From JAHJQZ01 sp963676075 (GTDB lineage Bacteria; Pseudomonadota; Alphaproteobacteria; Rhizobiales; Devosiaceae), in NCBI GenBank assembly GCA_963676075.2, contig CAXXNZ010000001.1, positions 62,001 through 126,000 on the forward strand: 64,000 nt of DNA, written 5' to 3'. This document shows positions 49,203 through 60,874 of this stretch, piece after piece. How positions within the stretch are numbered: the stretch's first letter is position 1; each line of letters begins with the position of its first letter. The position numbers and the translations under genes were made by a program. The notes under the pieces were generated by a model that ran no database searches, was not told where the DNA came from, and saw nothing but the letters and a program-made list of their open reading frames with translations.

Positions 49203-51135
49203 ATGCTATCCTTACATGATCATATTCATGCACGTGTCACTTAACTCTCGTGTCTCAGCCAACTTTCAAATTCATTTTTTTCTCATCCAACAGATTCTCT
49301 AAACTCAAAATCTTAATTACTTAGTTTAATCTAACGAGTCAAAACTACAGAAATTTCCCGTTGTGAAAGAGAGGATAATCTATTAGGATTTGCTTATTAT
49401 TAAAAGGAAGATGGATTCAAAGAATTGAAATTGATAATGCAGGAGTTGATGCCACTAGGCCAAATTAAATAAATCAAGTGTTTAAACCCATTACAGACAT
49501 TTAAAGAATTTTTGACAGTTTTAGGGTTAGAAGAACGATATGAAGGTGTCGTTTAAGGGATAAATGCTAACTAACTGAATTATGTTTATTTTTTAAACAC
49601 TATTCTATATATATAATTTTTTTATTTAGAATGCATGCTATATTATAATGTTTAAATTGCTTGTTGATCTTTCAAGAAAATAATTAACAAATATTATTAA
49701 GGATGTTTATTCCAAATTAAATACTATTAATAGTAAAGACTATGATTCAAAATTAATTATTAATAAATCTAATAGTCTACTTTTAAAAAATTTTAATCTA
49801 CAAGCTACTGAGCCAAGTGAATTCAATGCATCTTAAACTCCAAGAGTTTTAGTAGAAATTAATACATTAAAATCAAAAAAATAACAATAATTAGGAAGAC
49901 TTTAAAGTGCTAAAACTTAAACCAATTATTCAACGCAATCCTTTTTTAATAACTTGAACTATGATAATAATAATAGTAAATAATTAAGATAATTCAGAGT
50001 AAATGCTACTGGTTTGACATCAATATAGGTAAAGAAATCGGGGGAGGAAAGTTAATAATTGATGAAATACAATAAATAAAATCAAAATTTGAAAAATTGT
50101 AAGATTTATTTTCGATTGCTATGCGAAACTATTAATGATTTAGAATTTTCTTCTTTTTCTATTATTTTTAATACAGTGTTTAGTACCTGTAAACTAAATT
50201 CTATTAAAGACACTCCACTATTTAAATCATCTTTATTTCGAAATAATTTAATATCTAAAAAATATGAATTATATACAAAGAATTTTGATAAGATAAAATA
50301 TGAAACTTAAATAGAAAAATTTGATAAATAATCTTCAAAATACAATTAAATTGTTCTTAATTTAAATGAGATTGCAAAAGGAAATCAATTTAAAACCAAA
50401 CCGAAACATCCAAATATATGTTACACTTAAATTTAAAATTTAATCACACAAAGAAAAACGAGCCCGAAATTAACCCTTCTGAAACCACATTTTTAAAATT
50501 CTCTTGATAATAGTAAACTTAAACTGCCTCCAAAATCATATTTTGTTAAAAAGAATAACCCACTAAATAATTTAAATTCTGATTATGTACCATTTAAACT
50601 TAATTATTTAGACTTCCCACTTTAAGAAAAATAGACTTCATTCAACAAATTTTCATAATTAAAAATCGCTAGCAATAGCAGCATTGTTTCTGCGTAAGAG
50701 AAATAATTAAAATCAAGATTAAAAAATTAGTATGAAGCTTATTTGCATTAAAAGAAAGGGATAATACAGGTTTCCAGCAATGAGTATTCTTTAAAGTATT
50801 CATCCTTGAGTAAAGAAAGACCAATATCTTCAATTTAATCTTATCCCTTCAGTTTGTAACAAAAATTTATTACACTGCCGTTACAATAAAAAGAGCATTC
50901 ATTAAAAGAAGAAAAACAATTTTAGGCCAGGACTTCCATAGTGAAAAAATCTTTATATAAACCATATTCGAAATATTCTAAAGCGTGTAAATAAAATGAA
51001 TTTTCTCCCCAAGATTTGAATTCGGGGTTGGATACTATATTTTTAAATGAAACTCCAACTAATAAATCCCCGTCATCTAAAACTTGTAAATTTAATAGAA
51101 TCTCAACGGCACTTAAACGTAATTATCAAATTTGA
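49203..51135 (+). CDS. hydrophilic orphan protein, 628 residues
   Basis: Unidentified but well supported as a gene. One intron (49584-49629, 46 nt) gives exactly 628 codons plus TGA 51133-51135, with no internal TGA over 1.5 kb of the second exon. The N-terminus (MLSLHDHIHARVTQLSCLSQ, then FKEFLTVLGLEERYEG) is compact and may fold. The remainder is Ser/Asn/Lys/Gln-rich and mostly disordered, with scattered basic Pro-containing motifs (TQRKTSPKLTLLKPHF, RPISSIQSYPFSLQQK). No signal peptide, membrane segment or repeat. It runs convergent to the SANT-like gene with 136 bp between stops. It could be a cytoskeletal or ciliary accessory protein, but nothing in the sequence says so. Confidence 0.75.
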
Positions 51136-51271
51136 AAGAGAATATGCTATAATATTAAATAAATATTTTTATATATATGTTTTAATCACACAAATTTAGT
51201 TCTAAAAAAAAAATATATATCATACCATTATATTTTCACAATAATAATAATAAGAAATAAATAATTTACAT

Positions 51272-52422
51272 TCATTTTTTCCCCAAGATGTGATCTTCAA
51301 TTTACACTAATTTATCAATACCAAATTTCAAAGAATAATTTATTAGTAATTTCAATAATTAAGGATGCTTGGCTTATAAATTTTAGAATTTTTAAAGTTA
51401 ATCAGGAGTATATTATTTAATTTACATGTCAAATTTTCCTGATTTTCGAGCAGCTTTGTCCCATTTACTTCCCTTTTTTTAGTTATTTGATAATTATTAG
51501 TTCAATTAGCTTGCTGAGTGAGAGTTGACCATGGAAATAGGATCTTTAAGAGGGGGGATACTGTTATTAAAAGGAGTAACAGAGGGTAATTTTGTTTGCT
51601 ATTATATTATTGATGATTGATTTGTAGAATCTTACTCGCAATTATCTTCTGAAATTATTTGTTTTTTTTTCCATTTGAGAACCTTTGGATTCTTTTTTAT
51701 TCTTTTACTTTCATAAATTACTTCGTTACCTACTGCTTATGGAATTTCTTATTAGTTAACACTTTCAGTATTCAAACTTTCTTAAAACAATTATTCAATT
51801 TTTTATTCCACAATACTATTATATTTAGAATTCTTCATATTATTATTATTTTAATCATCATTTTTTTAAATCTTCTCAATTGGTTTCTGTAGATTACTGT
51901 TCTCATTAAAGTGAATAGGGAGAATCTAATTTTCAACAATTAAACTTTATTTTATATTTTATTTTGGTTTTTTATCCCTTTATGTTCATTCTTACATTAT
52001 TTTGAAAGTTAATTCTAATAATTTCTTTTCCATTTTATCTTCAGATATACTTGAATTTTAGTGTAATTGATGATTTTATTCGATTTTATGCTGCGAATGC
52101 TGCGGATTTTCTATAATCTCTTTAAAGGAACTTGTCTTATGTCCGGATGAAAAATGCTGCCGTAAAAACTCATGGAGTGTATTATTATAAATAAACTTTA
52201 AATCCTTTTTTGTGCGTTAACGAGAAGGCAATTAGTTTGCAATTCTATTAAAATTATTTTCAAATCAAAAGGAAATTTATTCTTTTTTTTAATTTCTTAA
52301 CAATAATATTTTTGATTCTTCATTTGATGAAATTTCTTGTTCTTCTTTTTATAATTCACTTGTAAGTAAATTTAAAAAAGGATATTGAAATAAAACTTTT
52401 CATCTGATGAGCTTTTGTCCAT
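51272..52422 (-). CDS. SANT/Myb-like domain protein
   Basis: Probable chromatin-associated protein. ATG 52422-52420, an intron of about 38 nt, then a helical segment leading to FENNFNRIANQLPSR followed by TKKDLKFIYN, which has the second and third helix pattern of SANT domains (F..IA..L..R....D...FY). The rest is Gln/Asn/Lys-rich; near the end a compact segment (KWDKAARKSGKFDMQIKQYT; HPQLLKLLINYSLKFGIDKL) precedes TGA 51274-51272. TGAs lie in frame just before FENNFN (near 52295) and after KIMQE (near 51995). Splicing can remove each as a 57- or 51-nt piece, but in the first case the excised part would include half of the SANT-like helix. A 32-nt intron lies near 51700-51735. Confidence 0.58.
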
Positions 52423-52563
52423 CTTTTTTTTGTTTGGAAAAATAAAAAATATTAAAATAAATTTATTTAATTTTTAAATTTCCTAAAATATTTTATACTA
52501 CAAAATTAATTATTAAAGTATTGTTTCAATGTTTAAAATAAATAGTATTTTAAAAATTCACAA

Positions 52564-53368
52564 TCAATTAAATTTATACTAATAAAGAGGATATTAATTC
52601 CGTTATATTCTTTACTGTGGAAGAGGAATAGAACTTAAAAACGTAAACTTATTTTACTATATATATTCATTTTATTTTCTATCTTCCTCATACAATTCTG
52701 ATAAATCCTAAACAAGTGCTTTATTTTCTTTTTCATTATTAAGGTCTAGCAAGTCTTGCTATTTTGTGGGTTATTTTTAAAAATCATATGATTTGAAAAT
52801 GTCAAATTCTGGTATTAGATCTTATTATAATGGCTTATTGTAATTTTGTTTTTCATTACTTTCACTAGACTATACATAGGAGTTCTAATCATTATTTATA
52901 CTATAAATTCATTAAATAAATATTTGTATTATAACTTTTAGTTTACTCTTAATTGCAGATTTTCTAATTCTTCTTCTTTTTCCTAACTCTAAGTAGTAAT
53001 TTCACTGTTTTGACTACATTTTTTCACAGCTAAAAAATAAGATTTCCCGACTTAATTTATCGTTAACTCATAATTCTCCCAACAAAATGTATAATTAAAA
53101 ATACTATTCTTATTACTAAATTAAAGTTTAATAAAATTGAAATTTTTCAAACATCTATTCACAGTAAATAGAACATTAATCTAAAAGAATTTTCTTTTTG
53201 CCTGAACTTAATGAATTAAAAAAAATGATTTCTTTTTCTATTTCATTAATTTTTAATTTCCAGGTATACTTTTCTTTTGTCCTTATTATTACATTATAAA
53301 AAAATAATAATATTGATGTAAAAAAACCATCTCAGAAGTTTACCAACTTCTTCAAACTGGGAATTCAT
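52564..53368 (-). CDS. unidentified charged coiled-coil protein
   Basis: ATG 53368-53366 starts MNSQFEEVGKLL; an intron of about 44 nt joins it to TKEKYTWKLKINEIEKEII, followed by a Cys-containing block (LLDQCSIYCEQMFEKF). After one or two further introns come SQEKEEELENLQLRVNQ and an acidic, Gln-rich C-terminus (LIPEFDIFKSYDF, QDLSELYEEDRKQNEYI) ending in YPLYQYKFN, TGA 52566-52564. About 220-240 residues in total. The region between 53010 and 53160 has two competing frames and I could not settle the splice pattern. No known family. Confidence 0.55.
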
Positions 53369-53508
53369 TAAACAACAATGTGATTTATTTTTCATTATAT
53401 TTTTTTTATTATAAAAAAATAAATAATAATAATAATAATAACAGTTAAAAATAATATTTAAAATTTATACAAAATTAGTTTTTTAGTTTTTGTTTTTCAA
53501 AGCAAATT

Positions 53509-54843
53509 TCAATTTTCTGGTTTGCTGTAGACTTTTATATTTAATTCATTTTCCTTTATAATATTTAAATGCAAATTTAAGGTCGGAAACTAAAGAAGCA
53601 ATTCTACAGTTTCTTAATTTTAATGTATTAGGTAGGCAATTTGATTTCCAGGTTTTATTTAATTATATAAAGTGCATTCTTTGGCAAATTATGATTCATC
53701 ATAGTTTTCTTAAATAAAAATCTCCATCCCTTCAGTTTGTTCTGAGTATTGTGCAAAAATTCGCGCATTTGAGAGTCTTCGGTCTTTATAAGGAGCCCAG
53801 AGTGTAAATGATTAAGAGGGCGTATGCCCAATAAAAATCTACAAAAATGAATATTATTTGAAAAAAGAATTAATGTATTTTTAAAAAAATAGAAAAATAT
53901 TATTTGTGTTTAAAAAATTAACTTCTTCATCATCCACAAGATTAAAATCCTAGAAGGTAATTCTGAATGCTTCGTCATCATCATCATAAGCCTCGAACTT
54001 ACAATATCCAGTTTCTTATATATCAGCCACTTTGACTTTAATTATTTGTTCATTATATTCATTTTTTGTGTAATTAAAGATATAGTTACTTTTATTTGAT
54101 AATTTTGAATAGCAATTTAAAGAAGTTGCAACATTGAATTAAACAGAGTTTTCCTGATTTGTTATTATAATTTGTTCAGGTTCCTCCAAAGGCCACTATA
54201 AAGTGAATGAGCAAGATTGATTGCCTGAGTTTACATCCAAGATTTTAATAACTTCATCATTATTCAAAATCTGTAATTTCTGATTCTGAATTTAAAACTA
54301 GTACTTAGCCTGCTTTGCAAAGAGCATTTGATCCTCAACGCGAAGATAATTTTTTAATTAATTTTTATTTAAAATTTTTAAATACTAAGTCTTTAATTTT
54401 TTGTCGTTTATGCCCAAAAATTTTTCAGAGAGATTTTCTTCAATTACAAAAGAAGGATTTTAAAAATTATAGTTTAAAAAGTTTTCTGTCTGCAGATTAA
54501 ACATAGAATATTAATAAGATTATTATGAATTCTTTTATTTATTATGCTATAACCATATTGTTAAAAAAGTTTTTAGTTATTCAGCTTCGATTTGATTATT
54601 GTCTTCAAGTTGTTTAATTAAGTGATTGAGCTTCGAAATTTTTGAGTCCTTTTGTTTAGAAATTGATTGTTTTAAGCATTTATATGCTTTACTTAAATTA
54701 TTTTCTTTGAACAGTTGCTTTATTTCTTTCGCTTCACTAAATTAATATATTTAGGAAATCAATTTTTCATATTTCTTTTCTTCGTTCTAACTTTCCAGAT
54801 CGTGCTATTCACAAGATTATTTGGTTTTCTTCAATTATGACAT
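53509..54843 (-). CDS. unidentified two-part protein, about 415-440 residues
   Basis: ATG 54843-54841. The N-terminal 120 residues are charged helix (EEKKYEKLISQIYQFSEAKE, SKISKLNHLIKQLEDNN). The rest looks globular and beta-rich: NPSFVIEENLSEKFLG, CSFTLQWPLEEPEQ, KVKVADIQETGYCKFEAYDD with an acidic stretch, IGHTPSQSFTLWAPYKDRR, and PTLNLHLNIIKENELNIKVY before TGA 53511-53509. The frame is continuous over 54843-53923. An 84-nt T-rich piece (53839-53922) has GT...AG ends and is probably an intron, but it divides by three and contains no TGA, so it could be translated. No family recognised. It is not preceded by its own obvious promoter motif. Confidence 0.65.
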
Positions 54844-55193
54844 AAATTTAAAATAAAATAAAAAAAAATTTTTTTTTTTTTTATTCGTTTCGCTTAAATC
54901 TAAGAGAAATTATCATTTTTATTCTTACGAAACAGTTTAAAGTCAATTCCAAAAATTAAATTTAGTAATTTTTTTACGAAATTACTAAATTTTAAAAACA
55001 AAAACTTATTGAAAGTTTTAAATCAAGTTTAACTTTGCTAATTTAAATTTAGTTTAAATATAAGATTTATCTCTTCTCCCTTAAGTAATAACTATTTCTC
55101 AAAATCAATTTATGAATAAATTTAAATAGCAATAGATTATTAAATTTATTTAACAAATTTAAATTTTGATATTTAAAATATTTTTTTTTTGTC
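54844..55193. other. intergenic spacer, 350 bp
   Basis: A/T-rich spacer between two minus-strand genes, with short repeated AAATTTAGTAATTT-type strings near 54950-55100. No gene or RNA seen; it contains the 3' end of the ADP-ribosylglycohydrolase gene and the promoter of the downstream gene. Confidence 0.5.
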
Positions 55194-56860
55194 TCATTAT
55201 TATTCTTCAATCTCCATTTTTTCTTTATTATTTTCTTACTCTTCTTTGTCTTAATCGCATTTGTTTTATTCTTTGCAATTTTTCACTTCTTTAAGATTTG
55301 TTTCTTCTAATGCTTCATTGCAGTTGCTTTTCTATTCTTCAAAAATTTTCTTTTGATTTATAGAAGTATCCATTGTGTTTGTTTAACTATGTCTATCTTT
55401 TTCTTCTTTAAGTTTGCTGCTATCATTTTATTCATCATTATTTTATTATTACCCTTCTTCATAGGTTTTCTTTTGATTATTAGCTTATTATGATTTTTAG
55501 ATTTATTCTGAGGAGATATTCTATTAGATACGATCATCAATGACTGGAATATGCTTAAATAACTTGTAAGCTTTAAGAGGAAAATCATAATTATCCCATT
55601 TATTAACAAAAGTATACAGTTTTAATAAATCTTAGCTCAGACCATAATATGCTCCAGTAATAATCCCAACTATTGCTCCAACTGTATCAGCATCTCCTCC
55701 CATATTTGCTGCTCTAAAAATTAAATTTAGAGAAATCAAATAAAATTTACTTAAATACAGAATCTTAAAATGATTTACTATAATAAGCAATATGCAATGC
55801 CATTGATAATGCATCCATGCAATAAGATCCTATATAGGATGGTTGCTAACAAGACCTGAATTTGGAGTATTAATAATTTATGTCCTTCCAGTTCCAATTA
55901 CGATCCTTCACAGTCTTATTGAAAGATTTTATGCATTTTTAAAACATTTCTTATGACTCAATCTTGCTTTGGCCAAGGTATTCTACGCTTTTCACTTCAT
56001 GTTGAAATTCTTTACTAAATTCATCCATTATTTCTTTCAATGTCCTTGCATCTTCTACTGGTCTCTTTATTAATTTTATTACCAGTTTTGTTAATAGTTA
56101 CGAGCATCCAGATGCTTCATATCCATCATGTGTTGCTAAGCTTTATTGTTTTGCATTTTCTAATGCTTTTTCTAAATTATCATGAAAAGCTATAGGAATT
56201 GGAGAAAGGCGCATCAAAGTACCATTTCCATTGTTTTATCCCTTGATAAAAGTTGTTTATGGGGTTTAGGAATGATAAAATTCATGAAATGATTCGGATA
56301 TGTTGCCACCAAGTCCATAGGATGTCCGTCCATCTAATCCGTTATTATAAGCCATATGCCTAAAAAATATATTAAAAAAGAAAATGTATTTACCACCAAG
56401 CCAAAAATCTATATCTTAAATCAATACCATTCATTTAAAAATTATTCACAAGAATAGAATCTGCAAGACAACGAGCCATCGAAGCATCATCTGTCCATTA
56501 TCCTTTTTTACATCTTTCTTCTGCTTTTAAGTCATCAAAGCTGTTTATGAAAATTATTCGATCATAGTCGATATTTAAAAATTCAGTATTGGCTCCAAGT
56601 GAATCACCTATACCGTTGCCAATAAAACAGGCCATTGCTCGTGATAATTAAATATCTTTTTTTCGTTCTTCTGGGTTTTCTAAAATTTATTTCACAATTT
56701 CTTTATCTTTATCATCTTCGGGAATGATATTATAATCAGAAAGATGTGTACACTACTAAAGAAAATAAATTTAAAACAAAATGGAAACTCTATGCATAGA
56801 AGACTTTACAAAGTGGAGAATTTACTCATTGGTTGGAAACTTTTTTTTTTTGTATTCCAT
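55194..56860 (-). CDS. ADP-ribosylglycohydrolase family protein
   Basis: Hydrolase that removes ADP-ribose from proteins or small molecules using two Mg2+ ions. Three introns (54, 34 and 37 nt) give exactly 513 codons plus TGA 55196-55194. Landmarks in order: FIGNGIGDSLGANTEF (first metal-binding loop), GQWTDDASMARCLADSI, RYRFLAWWHMAYNNGLDGRT with SYGLGGN, NGNGTLMRLSPIPIAFHD, LATHDGYEASGC, DALSMALHIAYYSKSF, and AANMGGDADTVGAIVGIITG, whose GGDADT holds the second metal site. All metal-ligand acidic residues seem present, so the enzyme should be active. After the catalytic core (about 400 residues) there is a roughly 100-residue Glu/Lys/Gln tail, unusual for the family. DraG-like versus ARH3-like specificity is unclear. 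Confidence 0.94.
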
Positions 56861-57195
56861 TATTTTTTGCATAATAAATTCTGAAATTTAAATTTGGATA
56901 ATTTAGTTTATGTGTTTTGTTCCAATTTTTACAAAATATATACCGAATTCTGAAATTTATATTTAAATAATATTTTCTTATTAAATCGTTTAAATGACAG
57001 CCAATTAGAAAGTACTGTTATCAAATACCAATACAATCCTAAATATACTAGTTTCTGTTTTGACAATGTTTTAATGCCGTTGAGTTAAAGCGGATAAACT
57101 ATTTCTGTTAACACTTTGGACCAATATTTGATTCCATTCATTAACAAATTATTCTTTCTTTTCTTTCAAATAGTGATTGATTTAGAATAAGAATA
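56861..57195. other. divergent intergenic spacer, 335 bp
   Basis: Between the divergent ADP-ribosylglycohydrolase and membrane-protein genes. A/T-rich; an ATATTGAATTCTGAAATTTA-like string recurs at about 56877 and 56945. No gene seen. Confidence 0.45.
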
Positions 57196-58470
57196 ATGGC
57201 AGGAATTCCTCAAAATGGTGATATGTGTATTAGTCTTTAATTTAATTTCTTTTTTTTTAGGATGTAATACTTTAAATAATATTATTAAACTTTATAATTT
57301 ATTTTTATTTTTAGGAAGTAACAATTTTCATAATTATTCCTTAAACTTTAACTCTTTAATTTATTTTTATTTGTAGGGAGTAACAATATTCATAATTATT
57401 TTTAAACTTTACCTCTTTAATTTATTTTTATTTGTAGCACGTTTAACTCTTTAATTTATTTTTATTTTTAGGAAGTAACAATTTTCATAACTCTTTAATT
57501 TATTTTTATTTTTAGTTAGTAACAATTTTCATAATTATTCTTAAACTTTAACTCTTTAATTTATTTTTATTTGTAGTGAGTAATAATTTTCATAATTATT
57601 CTTAAACTTTAACTCTTTAATTTATTTTTATTTTTAGGAAGTAACAATTTTCATAATTTTAATTTAATTTAATTTAAAATGGGTGGAAAACCCGTTAATA
57701 TTAATCAATAAATGTGATTTACTCAGTCATATCAGTGTCTGGCTTCGCTATGGGCTATTTGGAGTGTTTTTGCAATTTATCTGCTAAATGTTCTTCTTTT
57801 TTTAGCAGACTATGGTTTATCAATGAATAACTGGTGGATCCATTATTCAGGATCATTGATCCCGATATGGGTTAACATTCTTTGATAGGTTAAGTGCTGC
57901 TAATGACATTTACATTTGTATTGTCCTTGGCTGAATAATGCGTTGAAATTCTTAAGAATGAGCATAAATGGGTTACCCTTCGTTTTTATTTCTTCTAGTT
58001 CTTTACCGTCTTATAATATTGCTTGCAGATTTATGAGTTCCTGTTTTAATGGGCCTGGTTATTCTTAATTTTGCTCTCCTAGGAAATTCAGTCTTTTTTG
58101 ATAAGTTCTTCTTTGAATCTTCTGGATATAGTTTTCTGCTGATTATAAAGGTAAATCAGTATTGAATTGGGCGTGCACTAAGGTAAATGTATAAATTATT
58201 TAAATGAGGTTCGCCATTGTGAGTTAAAGTTATTTAGAATGTATTTCGGTTGACATTCTATTGTTGGAATTAAGTAAATTAAATATAGTCGGAAGAACAC
58301 CATTTATAGGTGCTGTTTAATTTCCATATTATACGGATGGTAAGTTAATTTTTCATTTAATTTTTCTGCAACAATTTATTACTTTAATTCTTGAATTTCC
58401 TTAACTTTATTTTTCCAAAGAGCTTCTTATTCAATCTAAAATTTTTATTTAATTCAATTTTATGATAGAT
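57196..58470 (+). CDS. multi-pass membrane protein with a repeat-expanded intron region
   Basis: Unidentified. A likely first exon starts MAGIPQNG at ATG 57196; the coding region resumes after the tandem array, in the frame EVTIFIILI...WVENPLILINKCDLLSH, then WLRYGLFGVFLQFIC. A 16-nt intron ends near 57808, then RLWFINEQLVDPLFRIIDPD, QVLLMTFTFVLSLAEQCVEI, WVTLRFYFFQFFTVLQYCLQ and AWLFLILLSQEIQSF: four or five hydrophobic helices. Downstream exons (near 58240-58470) are uncertain, as is the stop. No transporter or enzyme motif recognised. The first-exon link across the array is inference. Confidence 0.45.
57258..57660 (+). repeat. tandem array of intron-like units
   Basis: Six to seven tandem copies, mostly about 60 bp (two shortened to about 34-44 bp). 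Each runs GTAACAATTTTCATAATTAT, then TTAAACTTTAACTCTTTAAT, then TTATTTTTATTT(T/G)TAG. AG ends fall at 57314, 57376, 57437, 57471, 57515, 57576 and 57637, each followed by just three bases (GAA, GGA, CAC, GAA, TTA, TGA, GAA) before the next GT. Each unit is therefore a complete short intron with a 3-nt 'exon' between acceptor and next donor. After the last acceptor the sequence GAAGTAACAATTTTCATAAT continues straight into coding sequence. Confidence 0.85.
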
Positions 58471-59064
58471 CTTTTTTGATGTTCATCTTTTCTACCTTCA
58501 CTGCATTTCATTGCTTTCAATTCTTTTTCAGTTTTATTAAATAATCCATTCCCTTTACTTAAAATTTAGATAAAGAGATTCTTTATAATGGTATTTCAAT
58601 TTTAATTGATTCCTCTTACTTTATTTTATTTCTTTTATCTAATTAGAATTAAAAATAAAAAATTTATTTTTTTTATTTTGTATTAGATCTTGAAATTTAA
58701 AATGAATAAAAATTATGGAAAATATATTGAAAATTGATAAAAAATTTAAGTTTAAAAAATTATCTGATTATTATTAAAATTAACTTTACAGTAATTTAAA
58801 TGGTTCCATAAATACAATAAAAAACATTTTTTTCCTCTTCAGATCTAAACAAATTAAGTGTAATTATATATTAAGCTTTAATAATAAAATATTTCGATAA
58901 TCAAAAATCCTATCAATTTTTTATTATTTAGAAAATTTACTAAGTCTTTTTGATATTTTATGTTAATTTATGTTATGATAATTTTAATTACTTTTTTTAA
59001 AATAATCTAATTTTAATAAATTTTGTAGCGAATTTTTATTTTAAATATAAAAGGAAAGTTAAAA
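58471..59064. other. intergenic spacer, about 590 bp
   Basis: A/T-rich sequence between two plus-strand genes, probably the 3' end of the membrane-protein gene and the promoter of the next. Long T runs at 58660-58680 and scattered short direct repeats; no defensible gene or RNA. Confidence 0.45.
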
Positions 59065-60795
59065 ATGGAAATGAGTGAAAATTCTAATTAATCGATAAAT
59101 ACATTTTTAAAATACAAAAATTTGCTTTCAGAGGTTAAAAATGATAAATATTTTATAAATATGATTAGGCTAAACTATACTTAGCGAATCCATTATACAA
59201 TTAATTGCATTTACTAATATAAGAAAATTATTAATTCGAAAATTAAATAAAAGAAGAACAACTCAAATGTGAAAATCTAAAAAACATTAATTAGCAGATT
59301 CTAAATGTCTTAGATAGTCCATAAAAAAGCAAATATGAAAACTAAGTTTAATAGATTAATAGTAAGTAAGTGCCATATTTTCCATGTTAATAAATAAAAA
59401 AATAAAATTTAAACCCTAATACAAAAACAACTGAAGTTTTTATTGTGTATTAATTGATATTTAAATAGGAGAAGGAGTAATCTAAATAAGAAATTAAAAC
59501 TATTATTAAATCAACGCTTCTCCTAAGATGTTTGAAAGAAAACAAATAACTAAAAGAATAATTAAATATTAAAGATGTCGAAATAGAAAATCTTAATAAA
59601 AGATTAATAGCCTAAATAAATTTTTCATAGCAATAATATTCACTAAATGAATATATGGTTGATAAAGTCACACATTTTACAGCCTCTTCTTCTTAAGAAT
59701 AAATTACTTAAATATAAAATATTTCAGTTTAAATTTAGGAATTTCGAAATTAATTTTTATGTAAGACATTATTTGTTATTAATTTTTTTCTTGCATTAGA
59801 ATATATTGAAAATAATTCTGATTTTGAATCTTGTTTCAAGTAAATTACTCGATTATAAAATGATTATGAACATTTTGAAACCAAATTGCAAAATGAAGTT
59901 TTGGATAATTTTATTCTTAATTTTTAAAAGATAATGTTTTATCAAAAAACAATTTCTGATTATTTATTAGAAAAATAATAATTAGAATAAGAAATTGAAA
60001 AGTTTGTTAAATTCAATTCAAAATTTTACTATTTTTTTAAAGAAATATGAATTAATTATAGTAAGAATTACAATCAAAAAATGAAAAAATATTAGACCTA
60101 AAGTTAAAATATTTGAAATATTAAAAATATTAAATAAAGACAAAAAATAAAAAATTTGGAAAATAATGGGACCGTGGCAATTGAAAAAATGAAAAAACAC
60201 AACAGCTATTCTAAATGTTGTTTACCATTGGACAATATGTTTAGTAAAACAATAATATTTTTCAAAATCTAATAAAGGTTTATGTGCAAGCATAAAATTA
60301 ATGAAGTGTGAAATTTGCGGAGGTGAGTATCCTGTTTACTAACTATGGGAACATACTTAAAAATGCTGTTAATAAAATTATTAATCAAAAGATCCAGCAA
60401 AAGAATACTGAGAATCAAAATAGTTTTTGAATTTTCATAAGATTGCAAATGCAATGTTTGAAGAAAAAAACTTATTGATAAGGTAATTAGAAGTATTTAG
60501 ATAAGAAATTGAAAAGCTTGAAACAGTAATTAATAAGTTTAAAGAGTAAAATCAAAATTAAGAAACAGAATTAACTTTACTAAAGAGTTAAAAACAACAA
60601 AATAGAAAAGCATTATAAAGTATTACAAATTTATCTGGGGAAAAAAGTATCAATTATCAACATCCCTTCATTCCAAATTCGCAAAATAATTATTTCCAAA
60701 GAAGTTCTTCCTATTTAAATTTGAATAAAGAAAATCTTCCGTAGCAATTAACTTTCACCAACAAGAAAAGAGTGTTTTAAATTTAATATAAATGA
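59065..60795 (+). CDS. coiled-coil protein with C-terminal zinc finger
   Basis: Unidentified cytoskeletal or nuclear scaffold candidate. ATG 59065; a 35-nt intron follows SINTFLKYKNLLSE and joins AKLYLANPLYNQLHLLIQE. Then comes long coiled coil (KCENLKNINQQILNVLDSP, KENKQLKEQLNIKDVEIEN, NEVLDNFILNFQKIMFYQ). Near 60.3 kb there is a compact finger CEICGGEYPVYQLWEHTQKC, a Cys-x2-Cys...His-x3-Cys arrangement like C2HC fingers, followed by another coiled coil (FRQEIEKLETVINKFKEQ) and a Ser/Asn-rich end KENLPQQLTFTNKKRVFQIQ, TGA 60793-60795. Introns near 59360-59440, 59755-59800 and 60055-60300 were not resolved exactly, and two genes split near 60.1 kb are not excluded. Confidence 0.6.
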
Positions 60796-60874
60796 AAAAA
60801 TGAAAATATGTTAATAATTGTTATAAATACTAATTTAAAATTTAAAATCATAAATAAATTTTGTTTTTAAAAAT

